A DNA stretch of 64,000 nt from Rhabditoides inermis (Eukaryota > Nematoda > Chromadorea > Rhabditida > Rhabditidae). The notes beneath the pieces were generated by a model. That model was not told where the DNA came from and ran no database searches. It worked only from the letters and a program-made list of their open reading frames with translations. The DNA lies in the NCBI GenBank assembly GCA_963966185.1, contig CAWZYM010000253.1:1368001-1432000 (forward strand), given 5' to 3'. Shown here piece by piece: positions 51,952 to 64,000 of the stretch (position 1 is its first letter; each line of letters starts with the position of its first letter). A program made the translations under genes and the position numbers.

Positions 51952-54900
51952 CTAGAAGTTTGAGTTGAGGTGGAATGCGTAGGTGAGTTCGGTGCCGCGG
52001 ACGCCGGCCTGCTTGAGGAGGAGGCTCCACGCGGGGCGGCTGGCGGAGAAGTGCCGCCAGCGGAGCAGCGACGCCATTGAGGCCGGCTGGAAGGGGGAAA
52101 TAGGAAATGACACCACAACAGACACCATGACAACATTATATCGTAAATTGATGGGAAAACTATTTTCTGTATCGTGGTGTGGACACCAGGGTGTCGTGGT
52201 GCATGTATTTTCTTGAATGCCGCTGAAAATCCAATCACCACCATGCGTCTATCCACATTACACCACTCACCCCAGCCGGCTCTTCGTCGTTCTTCTCTTC
52301 CTCCTCCTCCTCCTCCTTCACGTCTCCTCCCTCGTCAAACAAATCCTCGTCGTTCTCCTTCTCCACACACTCCTCCTCGTCATCCTCAAACTCCTAAACG
52401 CGTATACTTAAATCCGTCTCCCTCCCTTCCTCCACTTTCTATCTCTTCCTCCCCCTTCCTCTCTCTTCTTTTCTCTCCCTCTTCCCCCTCACCTCCTCCC
52501 CCTCGTCCATCTCCCTCACTCCGTCCCCGCCGCACGCGCACCCCAGCAGCTCGTGTGTGCGGCACTCGCTCTCGGACAGAGAGAAGATGTCCGCCAGCTC
52601 CTCGTCCGAGAACGACACCTTGTCTGAAGAAATGAGGTGAATGCAATTAGTTGAGTCGTTTCTTTCGTTCATACTGTCCAGTGTTTTATAGTCAAGAGCA
52701 CAAGCTAACAATAAAGATTTTCAATGGTATTTTTCTCGATGGCTATATTTGAAAAACTTAAACAAATAGTGATCAAACACACAAGCGCTCATTCAATCTG
52801 AATCCTATATACTCGAAAAGGACATGATTATTTCTGAAGAAATGATGATTCCTTCGCTCTGCTAGGGTCATGTTTGATATGTGATATCCCCAATCAAATG
52901 AAATAGCTCTCTCACCATTGAAGGCGTTCTCGTCGATCACCGACCCCAGCCCCGTCTTCTTGATCTGACGCTGCAGGATCTTCTCATCGATCGTGCCCTG
53001 AAACACATCATATATCGACTCAGTCAGACATCGTACAACAAACTATTACGAATCATTCTTCTGATACTCACAAGGAATCGACATACACTTACACATTCTC
53101 CTAAACAAAAGAGATTCCTAAATATGTTTATAAATTGAATGCGCACCGTGGTGACGAGCCGGTAGATGTGGCAAGGACGCGTCTGTCCGTCGCGCCAGAT
53201 GCGAGCCATCGCCTAGACAGCACGCGTGGACAATTCACACAACATAATTACAGAAAACAGCAACCAAAGCCGAATTTTCTGACAGAAAAATGCGCAATCA
53301 CAATCGTTATCGCACACCTCTCAAATTTTGTTCACATTTCGAATTTTAAATAGACAACGGAGTGTCCAAGACAACCTTCCCACCCAATACTATCTATAAA
53401 CCGTCGGAACCCCGTTTCTCCTTGCTCACCTGCAGATCGCCAGCCGGATTCCAGTCCGAGTCGTAGAGCACGAGGCGAGACGCGCCGATCAGATTCAGAC
53501 CCACGCCGCCTGCAACGCTCAAGCTACCAGTACATTTCACATCTCTCTGATGTGATGTGAATTCCATACTACTCTCCCAACCCCAATCCTCTCACTCTTT
53601 CCACTCACCCGCTTTCGACGACAGCAGAAACACGTTGTTCTCGTCCTTCTCCTATAACACATCGCATGTATGTTCCACCACATCATATTACAACCATAGC
53701 TATTTTTCAGACAATGAAATATACAAAAACGCTCATCATCCCGTACCTGATTGAACTGCTGTACCCTGTTCTGTCTCTCGTGCAGGGGCGTTTGTCCATC
53801 GAGTCGGAACACGCGAAGACCGAGAGACGCGCATAGCATAGACAGCATGTCCAGCGTCTCAAATCCACACTTCCATCGTGAATTTGCAAGAAACTCTTTA
53901 GATCATCGGCAACTTGGTTCAGTTTCTGACACTAGCCCGCGCAATTTGTTTTAATCGCGCTCCACTTTCTGTCATTCTCCCCCTCCTTCCGTTCCTCACC
54001 TTGGTATAGTTGCTGACGACAACGGCGCACTCTCCGAGTATCCGGAATGCGCCCAGCATCTCAACCACCACGGCCAGTTTCCCTGCAACAACCACCTCAC
54101 ACCGTTCACACAATGTTACCATAGTCTTGCAGCTACATTTCAACACAGGTCAATGAGAGAACAATCATTCAGCTTTAATTTACTGGAACTCATTGAGGCT
54201 TTGATGTTTTCACCGAGAGATCCTGAGCTAACTGCGAGCCTAATATAACTAAAAACTGCTCAATTCGAACGTGTGCCTCCGTGCTGTTCTCGTACGTATC
54301 AATGGTGTTCTTGTCTATCGCAGTGTTCATGTGCCTGGGGACGTAGCCCTCTGCTCACTTGTCCCCCATTCATCGTCCACATCCGATCTATTCATCATCC
54401 TCTACTTTTCCGATACTCGCGCACCCGCCTGTGCCGTGGTAGAAAACAGCTCCACGGCGCCGTCGCTCCAATTCACGCATCGGCCACCTTATCCGCCATT
54501 TCAGAAAGACTAACTGTGTTGACAAAGTAAGTAAGCTGAATATTAACGGACCCGAATCTGCGATGCTGCACGGGCGCACCCCGTAGTCTCGAGGAAAAGC
54601 AGAGAGAAGAGATGAGTAGTCGACACGGCCACCCGACTGGAAAGGGAACTCATCACAACACCGCAAACAACACTCGGCATAAACAGCATTGATCTCTCTC
54701 TCTCTCTCCATCTCTCTCTCACTTGTTCTCCCTCCACCAGTCGCTTGTAGAGGATGGCGGGATGGTTGCACAGCTTTCGCATCATGTCGATCAGAATCTT
54801 GAAACACACCAAAAATATGTAACACCCGTTTTTTTAATACCATGTCACACTGATGCACTAATCGTTGTTAGTTTCCACTACATGTGTCAGAATAATACAC

Positions 54901-57900
54901 TTTCACCACTTGCATCAATCGAAACACAATGAGAAAGGAACGCAACCGACCAGCGGGTCAGCGGTCATGTGCGATCCGAGGCGGGTGATGAGCTGGCGCT
55001 GCAGCTGCGAAGCCCGACAGAACAACACGTACTCGTCTGCAAGCAGATGATGGTAAGTACTACAGCCCTCCCTCGCACTCACTCTTCTCCGGCAGGTGGG
55101 CCGTGTTGACTTCGGCCGTGCGCCGCAGCATGCAGTCCCCGATCAGCTCTCCAGCCTCCTCGCCCTCCTACAACGTTGTGTCATTCGACGAAATGATATG
55201 CAATCGCCGCTAACCTGCGCGCACATGGCGCGGAACTCCGGAAGAGTGCCGAACTGTCCGGGGCGAGCAAAGTCGAGCAGCGAGTAGAACTCGTCGAGGT
55301 GGTTCTGGATGGGAGTGCCAGTGAGCAGCAGACGCCGGCCGCAGCCTAGCGAATCTAGCTGAAACATGTTTGGAGGTACTTTTTATCAAAAAAAAAATAG
55401 TACTTTGAGTGAAAGAAAAGGAAGAGAAAGAAAAGGGGCATACACTTACGCGCCGATTGGGTATTTCTCGACAACTTCGCGGCTCGTTTTCGACCTAATG
55501 CGTTCTTCCTTTTAACATACAGTTTCTTTAAGAAAAGTTATTGTATTTTGACATTTTTATATGATTATGATTGTATGTATGACTTCACTGTTGTGTGCAA
55601 CAAGCTCGCAGTTAACTCACATTTTTTGGTGAAAACATTATGAAGATGTTAAACAAACGTAATGAAAAATGCATTAAAGATTTTTCTCAGCGATCACATC
55701 CCTAATTAAAAGCGGATACTCTCACCACGGCTGCTTGAAATTTTCATTTTGCGGAACAATGTTTCTCTCAAACGGAGCGCCGCGCCTCTGTTGCGCGTGG
55801 CGTGCAGCTACACTGTGCTCACGAGACCACGTGGCAGTAAGCAGTCGCAAATGTCTCTGTGGAAATAAAAAATCTTCGAACGGGTTCTTATGAATGTAAT
55901 TACTCGAATGTCTCTCGTGAAAACTGTGAAACTCATTAGCAGGCCCACTGTGAGTGCAGGTGGAAATCTGAATTCCTACCTGAAACAAAAATTCGATGAA
56001 ATATACCATGACTATTTTGAAGCATTTCAAGAATGAAATATTTTCACAGCGCTACATTATTCAATTCCATTGCAATTGTGAGTACTATTTTGGGATCAGT
56101 TACTCTCTATCTAATAGTATTTATATCACCTAAAGAATTAAGAGTTTTTCGCTGGTACATTGTATACCTTGTTGTGAGTATATGGATACATAAACGTAAT
56201 ATTAAAATTTCTCTTCACAGATAGCATCTCTCCTTGCTTCTATTCTAGTAATCAACATCCTATGGCGTCCTGTATATTTGCTACCTCATTTAATAATATT
56301 ATCCGAAGGTTTATTGGCTGAAGTCAACGATGATGCTATAAAATACGTACTAGTGAGTGCATTTGCACAATTCATTTTTCACTTGCATAGTTCAGTTTGT
56401 TTTTATACAAAGCCTGGGATGGATTGGATTCGCATACATGCGTGTGGCTGCTTATCGATTGCGAATCATCGTCACCAAGGAATATTCGTTTCTCTATGCA
56501 ATCACTCATGAACCGTGGAAGCGTTATATCGACTTGCTGATTTTTCTTGGACCTCCTATGTCGTCAACACCAGCACTTTTCGTACCCGATAGTCAAGAAG
56601 AAATGCGAAGATTACTGGTTAGTTTCAGTCACGTTCAAAAAACATACACGTCAATTTCAGGATTCATACAACAAGACCTATCCCACTTTTGAGCACAAAT
56701 ATTTTATATTTAGTCCGCTCAATCCAGCAAAGCCCAAATACGTGGTCTACGGATCAATTGCTCTAATGTTGTTGCTAATTTGCTATTTTTATTGCATGCT
56801 CTGTTTTATCAACATATATCGAATTCTCAACGCGTCAATCAATAAGATGTCGGCGAAAACTAAAGCCATGCACAAGCAATTGACAATCGAATCGATATTC
56901 CAGGTGTTTCCAAATGCAATAAAACATTTAAAAAAACATATCAGGTGCTATCTCCTAGCGCTACTCTGTTGGTGCCCGCCTTACTGTGCGCAATGTATTG
57001 GCAGCCGTTCATTCCATTACCATCTGTTCTACTCGGAGAAGGTGCGATGAAACAAACCATCTATCTTTCAATTATTTTCAGAGGCTCTTCTACTCGGCAA
57101 GATTGCGGCAATATTTCTTTGCATGCATTCCATCACCTTATGTCTGACACTGATCTCATGTTCGCACACATACCGACACTATGTGCTGGCACACATACTA
57201 TCCAGTCTCCGGCTCATCAAGCTCAACAATGCGACTCCAGTCAGCACAGTGTCCTTCACGAGAGCCAGCCAGCAAGCATCCTTGGTCGCAAGGGTCAGCA
57301 CTGTTCACACCCACACTCCCACATCACCACGACTTCAATAAATTTTGGAACACTTCACGAATTTTCGTGTTTTTAAAACGAGTAGTTCATCAAGCATTTT
57401 GCCACGAAAGTACCACTCGTTTATTTTTGTCTGGCAATGATCGCGTGTTCGCCTGCGCATCGACAGACAAGATGACGCTTGTTCGTACCGGAGTACAATT
57501 GTTCATAGCACAAACTACCATCACCTCGTTCCTCGTTCGCACCTGTCACTTATAGGCGGCTTCGACATAAAGCACATTCATACGTACAGCCTGAGAAACT
57601 CAACTCTATCAAACGCGCTAAACAAATTAACTGTGAGAAAGAAATAAGTCTGACCGCGTGTCGCAGCTTGCCGGTCATGTTCTTGAGTCGATGAGCTTCG
57701 TCGCACACCAACACATCGAGGCGACACTCGGCCAGCAGAGACGCGTGCCTGCAGTCAATGCAAACTCTTTCCCGAATAACGATGTCTGATCGTATTCAAT
57801 GTGTCCATCATTTCTTCCCTGTCTCTACCCCTCACCTGAGCGCCATGTCGTAGCTGATGAGTAGGTAGGGGTTGTAGGCGGCCGAGCGGGCGTACGCGCG

Positions 57901-60823
57901 AATGTCCGACGGCCGGCGCACGTCCAGCACCTGCAACAGCACATCATAACCTTTATAGTATGCAAAAGCTGTTAAAATTCACACCATCCTTATTTTGTCT
58001 GATTCGAAGCGTACTCCTCACTCACCGGGATCCTCTGCGCGCCAAACCACTTCTTGAACTCGCACTTCCAGTTGTTGACGAGCGATGACGGCACGGCCAG
58101 CGCGCATCGCAGCGCCACAGGGCGCGTCGGCGACTGAAAGCTCCTGCATACAGTTATCCCGCGCGATATGTGTGAAGGGCACGGTGTACCCGAGTACCCT
58201 CACCCACCTTTGCAATGACTGCCCATGTGGCGGCGATCGTCTGCACACTCTTTCCCAGGCCCATGTCGTCTGCCAGAATCGCGCCACCGCCACGCTCCTC
58301 AAATAAACACTATGTCGGGTTGATCAACGATCCTCAAACATTCAAGTTAGAAGATTACGCTGGTTTAGTGATTTTTGGCCCATTTCGAAATCGCATAGCG
58401 ACCAAAATCTGCTCCATTCAACAGAATAACAGAAACTAGACCCCGTAATCCTCCATCAGGTCGCAATAGCCGTCGCTAATGAGGAGAACGTTTCCAAACT
58501 CCACTCACGATCGGTGCACCGATGCACTCCAAGTGCAGTATAAAAGAGGCGAGCCAGCTGGACACGGCATCGGCCCGCCTCACCTCCTCACTATGAGAAC
58601 CGCTCTTGTCCTCGCTGCTTGCTTCGCCGTGTGCCACGCTGGCTGCAGCGCCAAGGGAACCACTCTCGTCAACACGGTTTGTTCAAGCCATCATCATTTC
58701 TTTCTTTTATATCCAGAATCATCAAAAGAGCATTCCATATGAGCACAGTGGCTGTTCATAACTATTGATATCTAGGTGCGCGATATGGCGCTCAAGGTGA
58801 ACTCTTCCATGTTCTCCAACGACGGCTTCTGCAGTCTCATCGACGACGGACTCACCGCTATCTGCAACAACAAGACCATGTCGCAGCTCATCGCTAGTGA
58901 GTGCTTGGCTCCATTTCGAAATCATTGTCGTACTCTAAAACTAAAATCCGACATATATTTCTACAGTGGCCCTGCCCAACCTGATGCTGCGCGGAGGCAA
59001 GATGCTCAAGCCGATCAACAACGTGATCAGCACCGTGAGTGCAGAGACAACGAGTGAGTGATGTGACAGCCGTGTTCAGGCCGACGTGTGCTGCGCGCCG
59101 CACAAGGCCACCAACTACACGATGGAGTGGGGATCGCAGTGGGCGGCGCAGTACCTCACCACAGAGTACAACGATGTGGGCGCCACCGTTCAGTTCCCGG
59201 CACATTTTAGATTCCACACTCTTTCCGAGTATGGTTGTCACTTGATTCAGATGCGAGCCATCTGCACGGCCGAGCGGGCCAAGGGCAAGACTGTCACTCA
59301 AGCCCTGCCTGCCATGTACGACTACATGCTGCCCAAGACCGACAAGGCGTGGGTGCAGAAGAAGATCGACCTCGCCAACGCTGTGAGTATCATCCGCTGG
59401 ATGAACGGAAATAGTTATATAGATGAGTTGAAATCAAAACACGCATTTAGGCCCTGCCGGAGGACAAGTTCAACTGCGCCAAGTCGTCGGCCGCGCCGCT
59501 GCTTAAGATTGCCAACTTCAACACGGCCAAGATCAAGCAGGCCGTCTTCTACAAGCTCAACGTCTGAGAGTACTGTCTCGCAAGTGCGAGTTTGCAAACT
59601 GCATGTCAATAAACAAACTTGAGAATACATGTGGAGCTATTAGTTTGAGTAAAATCTTTCTATTGCCGGCAACCGCCGGACCGCTCATCCGGCTCTTCTT
59701 CTCGCAAAGCGACGCAATTTGCTCTCGGGAAAAGGAAAGGAGACCAACTACACAACAAACGATAAATGAAGGTGAGTCGAGGCCTATTCCAAAGAGTAGC
59801 TCATGCATACGAATACGGCATCAGATCATTCGGCTAGCGGACGACAATGACTCGTAGACTCACCCTCAGTCTCTCCCATATGAACCGCACGCCCTCCTTC
59901 TGGTGGGGGCGGAGGTGACGGCCGATCAGCGGATGCAGGGTCACCGGGGCCGCGCCCTCGCACACCTCGTCCTGAATGGACTAAGTGATCTCCCCCCCCC
60001 CTCTCTCTCACTCTCTCAACCCACCCCACCTCATTCACCACCACCAGATCAGCCGATGCGACCGCCGTCTGTCCGGCCAGCGGGCTCACAAAGCTCTTCG
60101 CAGTGGCGGCTTTCTGTAAGAACACATAATCATCCTGTCCACTCTCTCATTCCCCCGCACCTTCACTGGCACATAGTCCTCCCCGTCCAGCTCCTCCTTC
60201 TTGACCACCGTCGAGGACAGCTGGAGAGGGCGTTTCGCAGCGGAAAACGAGGGGCGCACCTGGGAACATGTGTCATGCGTGAATCTGCACAACAAGAACA
60301 CAGCAGCACAGATACAACCGTACCACATCTCCACTCGGCGCGTGCGGGGTCGCGGGCGGGGCGAAGCGTCTCTCCGCGCCCGCCGCCGCCGTCTTATTCA
60401 TGCCCATCACAGGCCGCGTGAACCTGAACGTATCTCCAGAGTGATGCGCTGTGATAGTAAGTGTTGTTCCTAGCCTACTTCTTGCTGGCTGCGGGCAGTG
60501 GCTGCATCGGCGGATCGGCGGACGAGGGCGTGAACGACGGACCAGCATCGTCTCAAAAAAAAGTGAAAAAGAGGTTTCTCGAACAAAACATTTCTATTCC
60601 TACTACTACACACACGATGCGGTACCAAAAAGATCATAGGTTTCTCTCGCCAAAATCTACATTGCATATCGATAACGGTATAGAAGCTGGCACCGTCTCT
60701 CTCTTGTATCTGCAGCTCGAGCCCTCCCATAGGAACAATGAGGCCTTCGCGGAACTCGGAGAGACGCTTCCCGGTGATGCTCATCCTCAATACCACTCAC
60801 ATTTTCCTCCTCTCCAATGTCTA

Positions 60824-60863
<40 letters not shown>

Positions 60864-61327
60864 GCAACTCACTCGCTTTTCTCGATACCATTATCGTCCA
60901 CCAACACAGCGCGACGCGGATAGCAGATAAGCACCTGCAAGCACAAGTTCTCCGTTCTCTTTTCCCTTCTTCTCCCTCTCTCTCCCTCCCCACACTCACC
61001 CCGTCGCCCTCCCACCGCTTGTGCACTCTGGTCGATGCTCGTCCGAACATGACCACGAACCGCGCCACCTCACGCTTATCGTCCAGCGAGTCTGCAGTCA
61101 CTCATTATTACGTAGAGAATTTTGCACTACAGTAATCTACAAGTGTTCCCAACTCAACATTCCTTGCTAGTCTCTATACGATTAATACACACTACAATGC
61201 TCGGTACTCACTGTGATAATGAACTTCTATCTTATTCAGTTCATTTTTCTAAAAATACAGTTCAGTACTGTTCCCGTGAGTCAGTAATACTCGTTCAGAA
61301 CCCACCTTCCCTCGCCGGAAGTGCCAT
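51952..61327 (-). CDS. rad-54.B: RAD54B-type SNF2 DNA translocase
   Basis: A nuclear ATP-driven dsDNA translocase assisting RAD51 in homologous recombination. 26 exons encode 799 residues and every phase closes. The N-terminus with [20 protein letters not shown] and a [10 protein letters not shown] segment matches RAD54B rather than RAD54L. SNF2 motifs: [12 protein letters not shown]; Walker A in [11 protein letters not shown] (about 240); [17 protein letters not shown] (about 343); [58 protein letters not shown]. The C-terminus has an acidic stretch of Glu and Asp. Exon starts: 61327, 61091, 60934, 60785, 60448, 60259, 60113, 59971, 58297, 58133, 57930, 57748, 55358, 55167, 55036, 54797, 54636, 54082, 53857, 53651, 53509, 53212, 52997, 52623, 52393 and 52086. 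Two introns host genes on the other strand. Confidence 0.93.
56033..57341 (+). CDS. Serpentine receptor (srh/sri-like), nested in a rad-54.B intron
   Basis: Six exons: 56033-56173, 56221-56352, 56396-56617, 56661-56903, 56945-57041 and 57082-57341, giving 364 residues. All phases close. Seven hydrophobic helices are visible. Helix 1 is followed by [16 protein letters not shown], and the helix 6 lead-in is [21 protein letters not shown]; both patterns are typical of the nematode Str superfamily (srh, sri and relatives). A long basic/Ser/Thr tail follows helix 7. It is entirely inside the 2.3-kb intron 55359-57654 of rad-54.B, on the opposite strand. The start is the first ATG in frame; no signal peptide is expected. 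Presumed chemosensory; ligand unknown. Confidence 0.82.
58539..58546 (+). promoter_or_regulatory. TATA box of nested secreted-protein gene
   Basis: TATAAAAG 47 bp before the start codon of the small secreted protein. Confidence 0.65.
58593..59567 (+). CDS. Small secreted protein of unknown family, nested in a rad-54.B intron
   Basis: Exons 58593-58676, 58776-58896, 58967-59034, 59080-59382 and 59451-59567 encode 230 residues. An in-frame 63-nt segment near 59189-59251 has splice-like ends and may be a further intron, giving 209 residues. Signal peptide [16 protein letters not shown], then paired Cys residues ([44 protein letters not shown]) and a helical middle section with [17 protein letters not shown]. 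No family is recognised by eye. It has its own TATA box and an AATAAA at about 59610. It lies inside the 58298-59863 intron of rad-54.B, on the opposite strand. Codon choice is strongly biased (GCC, AAG, CTC), suggesting high expression. Confidence 0.85.
60833..60860. repeat. (CT)n microsatellite in rad-54.B intron
   Basis: CT dinucleotide run between the exons starting at 60934 and 60785. Confidence 0.85.
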
Positions 61328-61916
61328 CACTGAACGAAGTAAATTATGAAAATACAACTAACAAAACAATAGTCATGCAGATATCATATCGTTCATAACA
61401 ACTCTATCTCTTCAACACAACACACATCGTAATAAAAATGTTTTATTACGTTTCACGTAGATAAATATTTCGTATAATCAAGTCGTGCAAAAATCGTGAA
61501 ACAATGGAAAAAGACAATATGAACTATTGGCATATTCGAAGACAGATGCAAATAAGGACGAGAATTCGCTGAAGATAAATAAATTACTGTATGGCAGCCT
61601 CGCGCGCTCTACTGACCAACACTGGAAACCATAGGAAGAAAGGGGAAGAGGGGCTGGCGTTTCTCGCTACGAAACTGACAAATACTATCACAGTACTCGA
61701 TTAAACAGCTGTGGGACGTTGCTCACTACAAGGCGGTGGAGCTGGAATACTATGCTAGTCACAGGAATACCGTATATACACAAGAGAGGAGGGGGCTATG
61801 GCAAACGGGAGACGGGAGACGACAGACGGAGATGATTCGCAATCGCAATTCGCAACACTTCATATTGCTGGGAGGAATAAAGGGACAAGTGGGGGAAGGG
61901 AGTGGGAGAGATGCTC
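61328..61916. other. Spacer between arf-6 3' end and rad-54.B start
   Basis: 589 bp of AT-rich sequence. Both genes are on the minus strand with arf-6 upstream; no other feature is seen. The gap is longer than the 100-300 bp usual within nematode operons. Confidence 0.5.
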
Positions 61917-63189
<1,273 letters not shown>

Positions 63190-64000
63190 CTTGAGTCGCT
63201 GAAATATAATCAATCAATAACAATAATTGATTCACAAGACGCAACAGTGGACAAAAGAGTAAGTGCGGCGACAACTTCGCTCACCTATGAATCAGACTGA
63301 GTTCTTCTTATTCCTTCGCTCTCTCGCGCCGCACGCGTCTATCCCCGGTAAGCAGTAATGCAATCACACTCTCCTCTCTCTCTCTCCCGCGTCCTTCTTC
63401 CAATCCAACCAGTCGCTGAATCGCGCGTCGATGTCACAATAAGTGTCGATCGCCGGCCGCCCGATCCAACCGCCAAACCGGACACTGCAACAAAACGCAA
63501 CTATCAATCCGCGCACGCACGCAACGTCAATCAATCGATTCCAGTCATCACGAGTGCGCGACTCGCGCGCAAAAAGATGACGCGTGTTGTGTTCTGGGGG
63601 CAATGATGAGTCGGATTGACCGCGCGCCAGAGGGTACGCTCGCTCCCAGAGTATTTACGCACCCGGCAGCAGGACAGTCGCGGCAAGACCCCGCCCCATC
63701 AATAGGACGCCCGGCGCGAGACTACACATGTGCAAACCCCACACCACAATAAACCAGAGGCGAGCGACAGATATGGAAAGTGACTCAAACACTTGAGCTG
63801 TCATAACATACAACATAAACATGTTCATACATAAAACAGTTTATATAAATAGAACATGCGGAATATATGATACAGCTCGTAGACGAGTGGGTAGAGTAGT
63901 AGTGAGATCTCATACATTTCAACAGTGGCTGCTATGATCAAAAAGAAGAAACGTATGATACATCATCAGAAGATCGTCTCATTTTCATCTTACTCCTTCT
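63190..64000. other. Upstream region of arf-6, no supported gene
   Basis: No convincing ORF with a domain. Contains GC-rich segments about 63400-63720 that may hold the arf-6 promoter; the last 250 bp are AT-rich. Confidence 0.5.

Noticed and set aside
60470..60550. Possible extra exon of rad-54.B (reads [15 protein letters not shown])
   Set aside because: Including it leaves an intron of only about 30 nt and breaks the phase of the next exon; direct joining of 60694 to 60448 closes the frame.

Overview
This is a window of a nematode nuclear genome, most likely rhabditid or diplogastrid; the genus cannot be fixed from sequence alone. The signs are cuticle collagens with the nematode N-terminal domain, an MSP-type domain protein, a T20D4.11-like (DUF19) secreted protein, three serpentine chemoreceptors, a GCY-type receptor guanylyl cyclase, a NAS astacin with a ShKT domain, short introns of about 41-80 nt, and start codons lying right behind splice-acceptor-like TTTCAG sequences, as expected with spliced-leader trans-splicing. 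There are no prokaryotic features. Exon models below were built by hand from reading frame, GT/AG sites and family conservation. Frame closes across every intron unless stated otherwise.

Layout, left to right. 1-2070 (+): 3' part of a 7TM receptor. 2071-5490: repeat-rich, with a decayed non-LTR retrotransposon fragment, a TTAA-flanked MITE and palindromic repeats. 5500-10614: two almost identical cuticle collagen genes in inverted orientation with a DUF19 gene between them. 11085-11914 (-): MSP-domain gene, with a hAT-like MITE 40 bp upstream of its start. 13687-15925 (+): srsx-like receptor. 16619-28701 (-): complete 42-exon plexin, with a tRNA-Ala gene antisense in one intron and a 0.93-kb polypyrimidine tract in another. 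28702-33244: gene-poor, probably regulatory. 33245-35417 (+): IFT22/RABL5 (C. elegans ifta-2), preceded by an X-box-like site. 35482-37810 (-): secreted protein of 14 near-identical Pro/Ala-rich repeats. 38062-42958 (-): receptor guanylyl cyclase. 43447-47582 (-): astacin metalloprotease. About 50.3-51.73 kb (+): unrecognised protein. 51952-61327 (-): RAD54B-type SNF2 translocase that hosts two complete opposite-strand genes in its introns, a serpentine receptor and a small secreted protein. 61917-63189 (-): ARF6. 63190-64000: upstream non-coding sequence.

There is no operon-like functional cluster. Common themes are sensory and ciliary signalling (three serpentine receptors, receptor guanylyl cyclase, IFT22), cuticle and secretion (collagens, astacin, repeat protein), axon and epidermal guidance (plexin), membrane traffic (ARF6) and recombination (RAD54B). 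No clearly new multi-gene system was found. The most notable observations are the double nested-gene host rad-54.B, the intact hAT-like MITE with 8-bp target duplication beside the MSP gene, the inverted collagen duplication, the X-box candidate at ift22, and the highly homogenised KR-punctuated repeat protein.
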